DNA from: Pirellulaceae bacterium
GTDB lineage: Bacteria > Planctomycetota > Planctomycetia > Pirellulales > Pirellulaceae
Direction of reading: 5' to 3'
Assembly (NCBI GenBank): GCA_026004775.1
Contig: BPJU01000015.1
Coordinates: 62,001 to 126,000 of the forward strand
DNA length: 64,000 nucleotides
Shown: in pieces, positions 55,381 to 63,108 of the stretch
How the letters are laid out: the number at the start of each line of letters is the position of its first letter
How positions within the stretch are numbered: the stretch's first letter is position 1
Translations under genes and position numbers: made by a program
Notes under the pieces: model-generated
What the model saw: the letters and a program-made list of their open reading frames with translations, nothing else
Told to the model about the DNA's origin: nothing
Databases searched by the model: none

Positions 55381-55659
55381 CTATTTCCCTCGTTGCTTTT
55401 GTTGTCCTGCGGAGCCGGTGGCGGGTGCATGTTGGTGGGGATGTGAGTGCCCGCCTACAAACCCGTTGGGATGCGTATGGTCGTGAGTCACCCCCGGAGC
55501 ATGGACATGATAATGGGCGTGCGAGGATTCCTGCAAGGGGGCCACAGGCTGGTCGCGGCCGGCCGTTCCGCAGCCCAGGAGCTGCGCGCAAAGCGCCAAT
55601 AAACCAAGGAGTTTGCCAGTGCAGCGATATCCGCAAGCCGTGGTTCTCGCCACCGACAC
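55381..55659 (-). CDS. small His-rich lipoprotein
   Basis: About 92 aa. After a GTG start (GGAG 5 nt upstream) comes a signal sequence with lipobox LLALCAQLLGCGTAG; acylation at the Cys is likely. The mature part is only about 60 residues and full of His: SHAHYHVHAPGVTHDHTHPN and GGHSHPHQHAPATG, 14 His in total, so metal binding is plausible. It is 3 bp upstream of the DUF1559 gene and directly downstream of tRNA-Leu. The frame can be read back through the tRNA gene (MPEWRNWQTRW...), which is the usual false translation of tRNA-Leu, so that part is excluded. Start uncertain (GTG 55653 possible). Confidence 0.6.
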   Translation of the reverse strand: MSVARTTACGYRCTGKLLGLLALCAQLLGCGTAGRDQPVAPLQESSHAHYHVHAPGVTHDHTHPNGFVGGHSHPHQHAPATGSAGQQKQRGK

Positions 55660-55694
55660 ACAAACTCCTGTCAAGACGCTTAAAAAACCCGGAG

Positions 55695-55780
55695 TGCCGC
55701 AGGAGCGAGTCGAACCCACACGAGGTTTAACCCTCACTGGATTTTGAGTCCAGCGCGTCTGCCAATTCCGCCACTCCGGC
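55695..55780 (-). tRNA. tRNA-Leu (anticodon CAA), with mismatched T-stem and acceptor pairs
   Basis: 86 nt on the minus strand. The 5' acceptor is GCCGGAG. The D-arm, the anticodon arm CTGGA-CTCAAAA-TCCAG (anticodon CAA) and the long variable arm (GAGG...CCTC) are all clear, the last marking a class II tRNA-Leu. The T-loop is TTCGACT. With the T-stem GTGGG/CGCTC two pairs fail (T-T and G-G), and the acceptor 3' strand CTGCGGC leaves one G-G. No CCA is encoded. It may be a functional but divergent tRNA or one with a damaged 3' half. Confidence 0.8.
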
Positions 55781-55844
55781 AAGGCTGCACCCTCGTCCCA
55801 TTGATTCTAGATACCCGGCTGGGTGCAAGCAAGAACCCGGCCCG

Positions 55845-58130
55845 TCAGGGATCGGTGCATTCGGCGAGTATCCGCCGGTAGGTTTCCCGAGCCACATCGT
55901 AGGCAGCCGCCGCCTCTTGACGCTCTTCCGGCCGGATCCGATCCTTCTTGGCATTCCAGCAGACATCGACCGCCTTCAGGCACCACTCGGCACTACGGCG
56001 GCTGGCGCGAATCGGTTTGCCGTCCACCTCGACGAATATGGGATTGGTGTGGCACGAGGGAAAGATTCGCAGCGCCACCCAGCACGATTTTTCGGGACGG
56101 TAAGAGAACCGCAAGCTCTCCACGTGTCCGTCGGCTTCCAGCTCTTTGCGCTCCACCGCCACCCCGTTGACCACCAGCTCCACTGGCACACGGCGTGTGT
56201 CGCCGATACGAGCTCGTTCGATGTGCCAGTAAGGTTTCTGGTCCAGGGGGCGCGAGCGAATATCTTCTTGAGGGGTTTCGGCAAGCAGCGCGGCAGCCCG
56301 CACCGATACATCGAGTCTGTCGCCGGAGCGGCAAGCCAGGACACTGGCCCGTCCTCCCTCACCCGGCTCACCCACCCCCAGACCATTGATCTGGAAATCG
56401 AACAGGTGGCTCAAGCCGTCGCAGCAGTAGCTGCGGCCATCCCGGATACCCATCACCCAGGTGTCGTAGTCGAGCGGTTGCCCCGGCGGAATCTTGACAT
56501 AGGCGCGCCCCAGACCGACACGCTCACCGTAGATGCACGGAAAGTCTGTCTCGCCGCTTATGCGGCAGGTAAAGCCACAATTCAGGGTGTGGTACCAGAT
56601 ATTGAGTTCCCAAACAGCGGGAGTATCGACAGCCGAAATAAAATCACATACTCCGTGAACGACGTCCACGATGTATTCGTTGGCGCCGATTCCGTCGAAA
56701 GCGGGCATATGGTAATTGGGTAATTCATTTCCGGGGACGGCCAATCCCCAGCCACTATGAGAAAATCCGACTACTCCTCCCTGCTCTTTTCCCCACCGGA
56801 GTATCGGCAGATCCCAACTGGGCCATTCCTCGATGCGCGTGGTACCCGGGTAGTCATCTTCTTTGAGTCGCAGCAGACACAAGTGCCCGGCATGGGAACT
56901 CGGAAAGCCGGATACTTCCACATCGTACCTCATTAAGTATTTGTCTGTCGATAATTTGCTCACTGCTCCTTCGAAGAACTGCTTCTGGTAGTACCAGCAC
57001 GGTCCCCAGGACAGCACGCAGCCCACGTTCAGGTCTTCGCCCAGAATGTGGCGCATCATGTCTTGAGGCGTCACACCTTCCGTGGGCGATTCGTAGTGGG
57101 CGCACCCGGCGGCGTGGACATGATGGTCGCCGGAATACCAGTGGTAGTCGGTCATGCGTATCCAGCGTTCCAGTTGGAAGCGTTCGCGGTGTTGTGGGAC
57201 AGCCGGCACCGTGATGGTGCGGGTCAACCGCCGGTATTCCGGGCCGCGCGTATACGTCACCTCAAACGTGCCTGGCGGCAGCAGTACCGATTCGCCGTCG
57301 TGCCGATAAATCTGATCATGGAAAAAGAAATCGGGTGCCAGCCGCCGCGAGCGGGCTGGATAGACGCGCCCCTGCGGATCCCGAAACACGAACTGCCCCA
57401 TGGTCGGTGAACCGTCGACGTCGCGCACTTCCAGGATCACTTCCACGGCAGGATCCGCCTCGAAGAGCACCGGCAATTCGCTGCGGAAACCCAAATCCTG
57501 CGTGCCCTGGCCGACATCGAACACCAGCGTTGCTTCGCGCTTGCCCGCATCACGGCTGTAAATCTGGATGATGCGGTATTCCAAAGGCAGGCCGGAAAGG
57601 CGTGGCGTAAGCGGTTGCTGGTCGAATGTGGCCACGTCCATCCAGCGATTCTCGACGTCGGCAGGAGTAATCGTCGGTTTCGGCGACGGCGAAGCCGTGG
57701 AGCGGTGATGAATCGGTTCGGACTGCGGGCTGGTGACGCGCAAAGCGGCCGTCACCCCCGCCTCATTGTGCACCTTCACCAAAAACACGCTCCAGCCATG
57801 CTGCACCAGGCGCGCCGTGACAGGACCCCGCTGCACCTTCACCCGGCTTTCCGGATTGATATGCACCGCAGCCAGCACCAACGGGTCCAGAGCCTCTTGA
57901 ATCGCCAACACCGACTCGGCACCCTCCAGCCGCAAAGCCTGCTCCAGCCGCTGAAGCTGCTGGCCGGCGACCGGCTGCCCCAGGAACTCCAGCGCCGACA
58001 GCAGCCGCCGCACTTGAGCCTTCAAAGGCTGTGGCTCCACGCCTCCCACCACCGGCAACTCTTCCCCACGCACCACGGACGCAAAAATCGCCACTACCAC
58101 AAGCCAAACCACGGTTAACCTGCGCTGCAT
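55845..58130 (-). CDS. CehA/McbA-like PHP-superfamily metal-dependent hydrolase
   Basis: 761 aa, exported: MQRRLTVVWLVVVAIFASVVRG then about 370 residues of beta-rich N-terminal domains (VRDVDGSPTMGQFVFRDPQGRVYP) without a recognised motif. The metal-binding domain starts WYSGDHHVHAAGCAHYESP (HxH-type) and continues VVGFSHSGWGLAVP and GANEYIVDVVHGVCDF; CehA-like proteins hydrolyse esters or phosphoesters. The ATG at 58130 is 7 nt after GGGAGG and begins the signal peptide. A longer frame to 58433 crosses MITE copy C and is an artefact. Monocistronic. The substrate is unknown. Confidence 0.82.
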   Translation of the reverse strand: MQRRLTVVWLVVVAIFASVVRGEELPVVGGVEPQPLKAQVRRLLSALEFLGQPVAGQQLQRLEQALRLEGAESVLAIQEALDPLVLAAVHINPESRVKVQRGPVTARLVQHGWSVFLVKVHNEAGVTAALRVTSPQSEPIHHRSTASPSPKPTITPADVENRWMDVATFDQQPLTPRLSGLPLEYRIIQIYSRDAGKREATLVFDVGQGTQDLGFRSELPVLFEADPAVEVILEVRDVDGSPTMGQFVFRDPQGRVYPARSRRLAPDFFFHDQIYRHDGESVLLPPGTFEVTYTRGPEYRRLTRTITVPAVPQHRERFQLERWIRMTDYHWYSGDHHVHAAGCAHYESPTEGVTPQDMMRHILGEDLNVGCVLSWGPCWYYQKQFFEGAVSKLSTDKYLMRYDVEVSGFPSSHAGHLCLLRLKEDDYPGTTRIEEWPSWDLPILRWGKEQGGVVGFSHSGWGLAVPGNELPNYHMPAFDGIGANEYIVDVVHGVCDFISAVDTPAVWELNIWYHTLNCGFTCRISGETDFPCIYGERVGLGRAYVKIPPGQPLDYDTWVMGIRDGRSYCCDGLSHLFDFQINGLGVGEPGEGGRASVLACRSGDRLDVSVRAAALLAETPQEDIRSRPLDQKPYWHIERARIGDTRRVPVELVVNGVAVERKELEADGHVESLRFSYRPEKSCWVALRIFPSCHTNPIFVEVDGKPIRASRRSAEWCLKAVDVCWNAKKDRIRPEERQEAAAAYDVARETYRRILAECTDP

Positions 58131-58718
58131 GGCCGTCCTCCCTTCTTGCATCTGCCGGATTCCGCCCCACCATACCCATTTCCTTCTAACACCCCCGGCA
58201 TCCGATCGCAAGCTGAAAACAAAAAAACCACTAAGCCGATGGGTAGCATAAAAGACGATGCAGCCGTTCACGGTTAGCAAATGAAGAATACGATATTGGC
58301 TTATGGGGTAGAGGAAGTCGCAAGGCGGACGCGGTAGCGGCCGCCGCAAGACTTCCGCAACAAGACTTCCGCAACGAAAAAATCTTCGCGAAGCGTCCAC
58401 ATTCCGTATGCGGAACACGCAAGTGTTCCGCACCTGTGGAAGCCAGGCCCCGAAACAGCTTGTGATTCAACCGTGAACGGTTACCGAGGCAGGAATCACA
58501 AACAAATCTTTCCCTAGCATGAAATGACCAGTCTTCTATTTGAGATCGGCCAGAAATAGAGTGCAGCGGCTATGGCCGACGTGTGCGGTGGGCGGGAAAG
58601 CCAGCCGGCTAAGGAGGCAATCCCGTGCGGCAGAACAGAGAGAAAGCTCCTGCGGATCCGCAATCGGCGAATCTTATTCTTGTGCCGAGTTAGTATTAAT
58701 GAAAGTAACACCGAAATA
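58131..58718. other. intergenic region with MITE copy C
   Basis: 588 bp without a supported gene. From left: 129 bp including the promoter and leader of the CehA-like gene, MITE copy C (58260-58484), then about 230 bp up to the TM2-domain gene's stop. That last part has no clear feature apart from an AT-rich stretch before 58719. ORFs that cross the MITE, such as 58231-58470, are not genes. Confidence 0.55.
58260..58484. mobile_element. MITE-like element, copy C (no target duplication visible)
   Basis: 225 bp in inverted orientation relative to copies A and B. The right end is perfect (GTAACCGTTCACGGTTGAAT read inward). The left end is degraded (GCAGCCGTTCACGGTT). Flanking 8-mers AAGACGAT and CGAGGCAG differ. 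The interior matches copy A closely (same GCGGCGGCCGC and CTTCCACAGGTGCGG stretches), plus a 14-bp tandem duplication AAGACTTCCGCAAC at 58348-58361 and 58362-58375, which explains the length (211 + 14). Confidence 0.85.
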
Positions 58719-59180
58719 TCAAAACCATTCTTGTTTCTTTACAACATACTTGTAATAGAAGTCGGAATCCGAGGTACTAAGATAAATAATTCCCTCCACT
58801 ATACCCAGGATCCATGTGGCCAAAGCAAGAGCCCCGCAAGAAAGGATGGTGGTCAAGCAGATAATAAGCCCGGCTGTACGAAATCCGAGCCAGAACTTGT
58901 GGACGCCCAAAGCGCCGAACGCCAGGGCCAGCAGGCCGGCCCAGAGACGAAGGAATCGGACATCGGTGTCGGGAGAATACGGCGGCGGGGGCGGCGGGAT
59001 GTCGGGGAAGTCCCACTCGGGAAAAACGTCGCGGACGGGTTGCCAATCCGGCATGCCGTGCCTCCACGCCAGATCGTCGGGACGTATGCGTCCTTGATCG
59101 ACAAAACGGCGCAGTTCTTCTTCGGTATAAGGGCCGAATTGCTGTCGGGCAACATTGGCCACATACCATTCGCGATTCAT
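58719..59180 (-). CDS. GYF_2/TM2 domain-containing membrane protein
   Basis: 153 aa. The N-terminal part is a GYF_2-like (DUF4339) domain: REWYVANVARQQFGPYTEEEL to DLAWRHGMPDWQPVRDVFPEW. A Pro-rich linker (PDIPPPPPPYSP) joins it to a TM2 domain with two helices: LLALAFGALGVHKFWLGFRTAGL with the family G-x-x-G-x-H-x-F-Y/W motif, and ILSCGALALATWILGIVEGIIYL. Function unknown. The start ATG at 59180 is divergent from the MFS gene with a 255-bp gap between them. Confidence 0.85.
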   Translation of the reverse strand: MNREWYVANVARQQFGPYTEEELRRFVDQGRIRPDDLAWRHGMPDWQPVRDVFPEWDFPDIPPPPPPYSPDTDVRFLRLWAGLLALAFGALGVHKFWLGFRTAGLIICLTTILSCGALALATWILGIVEGIIYLSTSDSDFYYKYVVKKQEWF

Positions 59181-59435
59181 CCAGGGCTCCTTGGGTTTGC
59201 GGCTGAGGCAGCCGACACAAGACGGGTCAGGTGGATTATACCGAGTTCCGCGCGCCGATCCAAAAAACGCGAGGTGGGTTTTCGCCCTCTGTGCGCTGCG
59301 GTATCATGCACCGCGCTGTGTTTTGCGGTCGTGTTGTCCGGCGGCCACAAGAACGCGTTATGGCTGCCATGCAAGAGGCGAAGCGGCCGATCAGGGACGG
59401 TCCAACCGAGGGGCTCCGTCAGCCAGGGGAGTGCC

Positions 59436-60911
59436 ATGACTAACAGTGGTAGTTCGCCAGCGGCACACAGTCGCCTGGTGATCGGGTTGGTCTGTTTTAT
59501 TGCAGCCATCGGGTTTGCTTTCGACATCTATGAACTGTTGATGCTGCCGCTTATCGTGCGTCCGGCGCTGATGGAACTGGGCAACCTTCGGCCCGGTACG
59601 CCGGAATTCGGCCGGTGGGCGGCCGTGTTGTTTTATGTGCCGGCGATTGCCGGCGGCATTTTCGGGTTGCTGGGCGGCTATTTGACCGACCGCCTGGGGC
59701 GACGTCGTGTGCTGACCTGGAGTATCCTGCTGTATGCCTTCTCGGCCTTCGCCGCCGGTTATTCCACCAATTTATACATGCTGTTGGTATTCCGGTGTCT
59801 GGTGTTCGTCGGGGTGTGCGTCGAGTTTGTGGCGGCAGTGGCGTGGCTGTCGGAACTGTTTGTCGATCATCGGCAGCGGGAAGCCGCGTTGGGCTGGACC
59901 CAGTTCTTCTCGTCCTTCGGCGGTTTGCTGGTGGCCGTGGCCAACGGAATCGCCAGTGATTGGGCCCAAGGCAAACCCGCCGTGTTGATCCAGGATCTGG
60001 TGACTCTACCGGCCGTGCGGCTGCCGGAGATCCATCTGCCGGCTGCTTTGGCCTTCCTGGGCCAGATCCAGGACCATGCCGCTCCATGGCGCTACACGCT
60101 GATGTCGGGGCTGATCCCCGCCCTGCCCTTGATCATCATCCGTCCCTTCTTGCCGGAATCGCCCGGTTGGCTGGCCAAGAAACGGGCCGGCACATTGAGG
60201 AGGCCGTCGATTCGTGCCTTGTTTTCCCCCGAGCTTCGCCGCGTGACCTTGGTAACGACAGCCATGTTCGCGTGCAGCCTGGGCGCCGCTTTCGGTGCCA
60301 TCCAACAGTTTCCGCAAATCGTGCCGGGACTTCCCGACCTGCAAGCCGAAATCGCAAAAGAAACCGAAGGACTTCCTCCCGCGGAAGCCCGGCGGCTGAA
60401 GTCGCTCAAAGAACAACAAACGGCCGCGCATGTCCAGAAGATTCAAGAGATCGGGGGGCTGGTGGGACGAGGCGCATTCGCCGTGCTGGCCATGTGGATC
60501 GTCAGCCGGCGATTGCTGATCCGGCTGTTCCAGGTTCCCGGCTTGCTGCTGATGCCGATCATCTTTGCCTGGGCAGCGCGAGTGAATCTGCACTTGATGG
60601 AGTTGGGAGCGTTTCTGGCGGGGTTCTTTACCGTGGCACAATTGAGTTTTTGGGGCAACTACTTGCCCCGCGTCTATCCCATTCATCTACGGGGCACCGG
60701 TGAGAGCTTTGCCGCGAATATCGGGGGCCGACTGATCGGCACCTCGTTCGCCTTCATCTCCAACCTGTTGGCCGCCGCAGCCTTCATCCCCGGCTCCGCA
60801 CATCCGGAAAAGATGGCCTATACGGCCGCCATCGTGGGCACGTCCGTATACGTGGTCGGGTTGGCTTTGAGCTTCCTGATGCCCGAGCCGAAAAGTTCGG
60901 CCGAAGAATAA
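59436..60911 (+). CDS. MFS transporter (sugar/organic acid porter-like)
   Basis: 491 aa, about 10-12 membrane helices. The N-terminal segment SRLVIGLVCFIAAIGFAFDIYELLML and the motif GGYLTDRLGRRRVLTW between helices 2 and 3 match the sugar-porter/aromatic-acid group. LPESPGWLAKKRAG marks the end of the sixth helix, and a long cytoplasmic loop with KLKSLKEQQTA-like helix follows (ARRLKSLKEQQTAAHVQKIQE). LRGTGESFAANIGGRLIGT is in the second half. The ATG at 59436 follows AGGGGAG; the longer frame to 58572 is spurious since it crosses the TM2 gene. The substrate is not known. Confidence 0.87.
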   Translation: MTNSGSSPAAHSRLVIGLVCFIAAIGFAFDIYELLMLPLIVRPALMELGNLRPGTPEFGRWAAVLFYVPAIAGGIFGLLGGYLTDRLGRRRVLTWSILLYAFSAFAAGYSTNLYMLLVFRCLVFVGVCVEFVAAVAWLSELFVDHRQREAALGWTQFFSSFGGLLVAVANGIASDWAQGKPAVLIQDLVTLPAVRLPEIHLPAALAFLGQIQDHAAPWRYTLMSGLIPALPLIIIRPFLPESPGWLAKKRAGTLRRPSIRALFSPELRRVTLVTTAMFACSLGAAFGAIQQFPQIVPGLPDLQAEIAKETEGLPPAEARRLKSLKEQQTAAHVQKIQEIGGLVGRGAFAVLAMWIVSRRLLIRLFQVPGLLLMPIIFAWAARVNLHLMELGAFLAGFFTVAQLSFWGNYLPRVYPIHLRGTGESFAANIGGRLIGTSFAFISNLLAAAAFIPGSAHPEKMAYTAAIVGTSVYVVGLALSFLMPEPKSSAEE

Positions 60912-61063
60912 CGGCTCAAGCCCGATCCGTCCGCGAGGCCACCCGTATCCGATCCGACCACCGATCGATACGGATCGAACCGATCCGGACCGGCGGATGA
61001 CGAACCGCCTGGCCTGTGCGACAATAAATCGGCGCATACGCTGGTGGGGAGCAAGGGCCAAGG

Positions 61064-61933
61064 ATGCGACGGCTGGCGGGTACGATACGTTCGGTGCCGC
61101 AAGTCTTCACTACTTGGGCGAGGGAGTTTTCCGATCGAGCTCTGGAACTCCTCTTTCCACCCGTCTGCCGGCTGTGCCACACATTATTGGAAGAATCGGA
61201 GCACGGGCAGCCGTTCTGCCGATCCTGTCAAGGTCGCCTTGTTCCTTTTCACTGGCCATTGTGCCAGCGGTGTGCACATCCTTTACCCGAGTTTGTGGTG
61301 GCGGCCGAACGATGCCCGCACTGCCAGGATCGCGATTATGCGTTTTCTCGGGCAGCCGCCTTCGGGCCTTATGAAGGCGCTTTGCGCGAGGCGGTGATTC
61401 GGGCCAAGCAACGGCAGTACGAACCCTTGGCGATGGCTCTGGGACGATTGCTCGCCGAGCGTTTGGCTGAATGTTGGACCGAATATCGACCCGATCTGAT
61501 CATCCCCATGCCGGTACACTGGTGGCGGCGATGGCAGCGAGGGGTGAACAATGTGGAGCGGATCGGCGAGCAGGTGGCGGCTCGCTATCAGGTTCCCCTG
61601 GCCTGCCGGATCGTCTACGTGAAGCGGCGCACTGCCAAACAGGGAACGCTGCTTCCTCAGGAACGGTTCCGCAACGTGAAAGGTGCTTTCCGCGTGCGCG
61701 GAGCGTGGCGCGTGCGGAACAGACACGTATTGCTGGTTGACGACGTGCTGACGACCGGTGCTACGGCCGGCGAGGTGGCTCGAGTTTTGCGCCGCGCAGG
61801 AGCCTTGGAAGTGCGGGTGGCCGTGGTGGCTCGAGGCCTGGGGGCTTCCTGGGCCGGACGCCCGCAGCTTACCGCTCCATCCGCCCCAACAGCCGCGACT
61901 TCCCCACCCGTCGATGCGCCGCCGAGGTCATGA
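61064..61933 (+). CDS. ComF family phosphoribosyltransferase-like protein
   Basis: 289 aa. An N-terminal zinc-finger part has CRLCHTLLEE, CRSCQGRL, CQRCAHPL and CPHCQDRD, the four CxxC pairs of ComF/GntX proteins. A phosphoribosyltransferase core follows (FGPYEGALREAVIRAKQRQ, LIIPMPVHWWRRWQRGVNN, VKRRTAKQGTLLPQERFRNV) ending with the PRPP loop HVLLVDDVLTTGATAGE. ComF homologues act in DNA uptake during natural competence, but many members are of unclear role. A 35-residue Pro/Ala tail is unusual. No other competence genes are near. Confidence 0.92.
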   Translation: MRRLAGTIRSVPQVFTTWAREFSDRALELLFPPVCRLCHTLLEESEHGQPFCRSCQGRLVPFHWPLCQRCAHPLPEFVVAAERCPHCQDRDYAFSRAAAFGPYEGALREAVIRAKQRQYEPLAMALGRLLAERLAECWTEYRPDLIIPMPVHWWRRWQRGVNNVERIGEQVAARYQVPLACRIVYVKRRTAKQGTLLPQERFRNVKGAFRVRGAWRVRNRHVLLVDDVLTTGATAGEVARVLRRAGALEVRVAVVARGLGASWAGRPQLTAPSAPTAATSPPVDAPPRS

Positions 61934-62121
61934 CGAAGCAGCCGAAAAAAACTGCGCACCGCTCCACCTGCCCCGGATACTCCTCAGCGGGTCGCAAAGC
62001 AAACGCGATCCGCCCACCGGCAGCAGCACACGAAAAGCCGCGGTGATAGCCGGCCGGTGGATCGTGCAGTAAAGTGAGGGGAAATGGGGCGACGAGCCGT
62101 TGGTTGGCTAAGGTATCGAAC

Positions 62122-63051
62122 ATGCAACCTCTGCGATTGGGTACGCGCACCAGTCCCTTGGCGCGCTGGCAAGCCGAGTGGGTCGCCAGGCGGCTGGAGC
62201 AATTGGGTATTGCGGTCGAGTTGGTGGGTATTACCACCGAAGGGGACGTGCGGGGCGGATCGCTGGCTGCATTCGGCGGCGTGGGAGTCTTTACCAAGGA
62301 GATCCAAAAGGCGCTGCTGGAAGAGCGCATCGACATTGCGGTCCATAGTTTTAAAGATCTACCCGTTCAGCAGCCGCCTGGATTGTGTGTGGCCGCGGTG
62401 CCCGAGCGCGCTCGACCGTTCGATGTGCTGGTATCGAACTGTGCCTGTACGGTCGAGCAGTTGCCGCCGGGAGCCCGCGTCGGATCGGGAAGCGTTCGCC
62501 GCCGCGCTCAACTGGCCCACTGGCGTCGTGACCTGCGGTTTGCCGACGTACGCGGCAACGTCGATACGCGACTGCGAAAATTGGACGAAGGTCGCTACGA
62601 CGCTCTGGTGCTGGCTGAAGCCGGACTGGCACGCCTGGGCAAGGCCTGGCGGATCGCCCAGTCTCTGGAGCCGCCGCGTTTCTTGCCGGCGGTTGGACAG
62701 GGAGCTTTGGCAATCGAGGTGCGAACCGACGACCAGCGGGCAAGGGAACTGGTCCGGCCGTTGGATGATCTGGCCAGCCGAGCCGCCGTAACTGCGGAAC
62801 GAGCTTTGCTGGGACGACTACGCGCCGGGTGTCTGGCTCCGGTTGCGGCCTGGGGAAGGCTGGAAGACGGCGAGTTGGTATTGGATGCCGTGGTGTTGGA
62901 TGCAGCCGGCCAGCGCCGAATCCACGCCGCCAGGCGCGCTCGGCCGGAAGAGGCGGAGTCCTTGGGGCGACTCTTAGCCGAAGAACTCCTGCAGCAAGGC
63001 GCCGACCACCTCCTGTCGACTCGCCAGGTGCCCCGCCCGTATGGCGACTAA
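62122..63051 (+). CDS. hemC: hydroxymethylbilane synthase (porphobilinogen deaminase)
   Basis: Polymerises four porphobilinogens into hydroxymethylbilane for haem and related tetrapyrroles. About 309 aa. The start is ATG 62122 (MQPLRLGTRTSPLARWQAEWV). Key blocks are FTKEIQKALLEERIDIAVHSFKDLP (substrate contacts, catalytic Asp), VGSGSVRRRAQL, RGNVDTRL and PAVGQGALAIEVR. The dipyrromethane cofactor attaches to the Cys in LRAGCLAPVAAWG, where the common form is GGCQVPIA. Normal length. The open frame before the start (from 62074) is not conserved. No other hem gene is in the window. Confidence 0.95.
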   Translation: MQPLRLGTRTSPLARWQAEWVARRLEQLGIAVELVGITTEGDVRGGSLAAFGGVGVFTKEIQKALLEERIDIAVHSFKDLPVQQPPGLCVAAVPERARPFDVLVSNCACTVEQLPPGARVGSGSVRRRAQLAHWRRDLRFADVRGNVDTRLRKLDEGRYDALVLAEAGLARLGKAWRIAQSLEPPRFLPAVGQGALAIEVRTDDQRARELVRPLDDLASRAAVTAERALLGRLRAGCLAPVAAWGRLEDGELVLDAVVLDAAGQRRIHAARRARPEEAESLGRLLAEELLQQGADHLLSTRQVPRPYGD

Positions 63052-63108
63052 TAAAAATCCAGCGGCAAACCGTTCAGCCAATCAATCCGTCACCAATCCG
63101 AAGGCAGT

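Noticed and set aside
55660-55782. Reading frame MPEWRNWQTRW... across the tRNA gene
   Set aside because: This is the familiar false translation of a tRNA-Leu; only the downstream lipoprotein part is credible.
58131-58433. N-terminal extension of the CehA-like protein
   Set aside because: Reads through MITE copy C; the signal peptide and ribosome-binding site place the start at 58130.
58252-58492. Target-site duplication around MITE copy C
   Set aside because: Flanking 8-mers AAGACGAT and CGAGGCAG do not match, so none is claimed.
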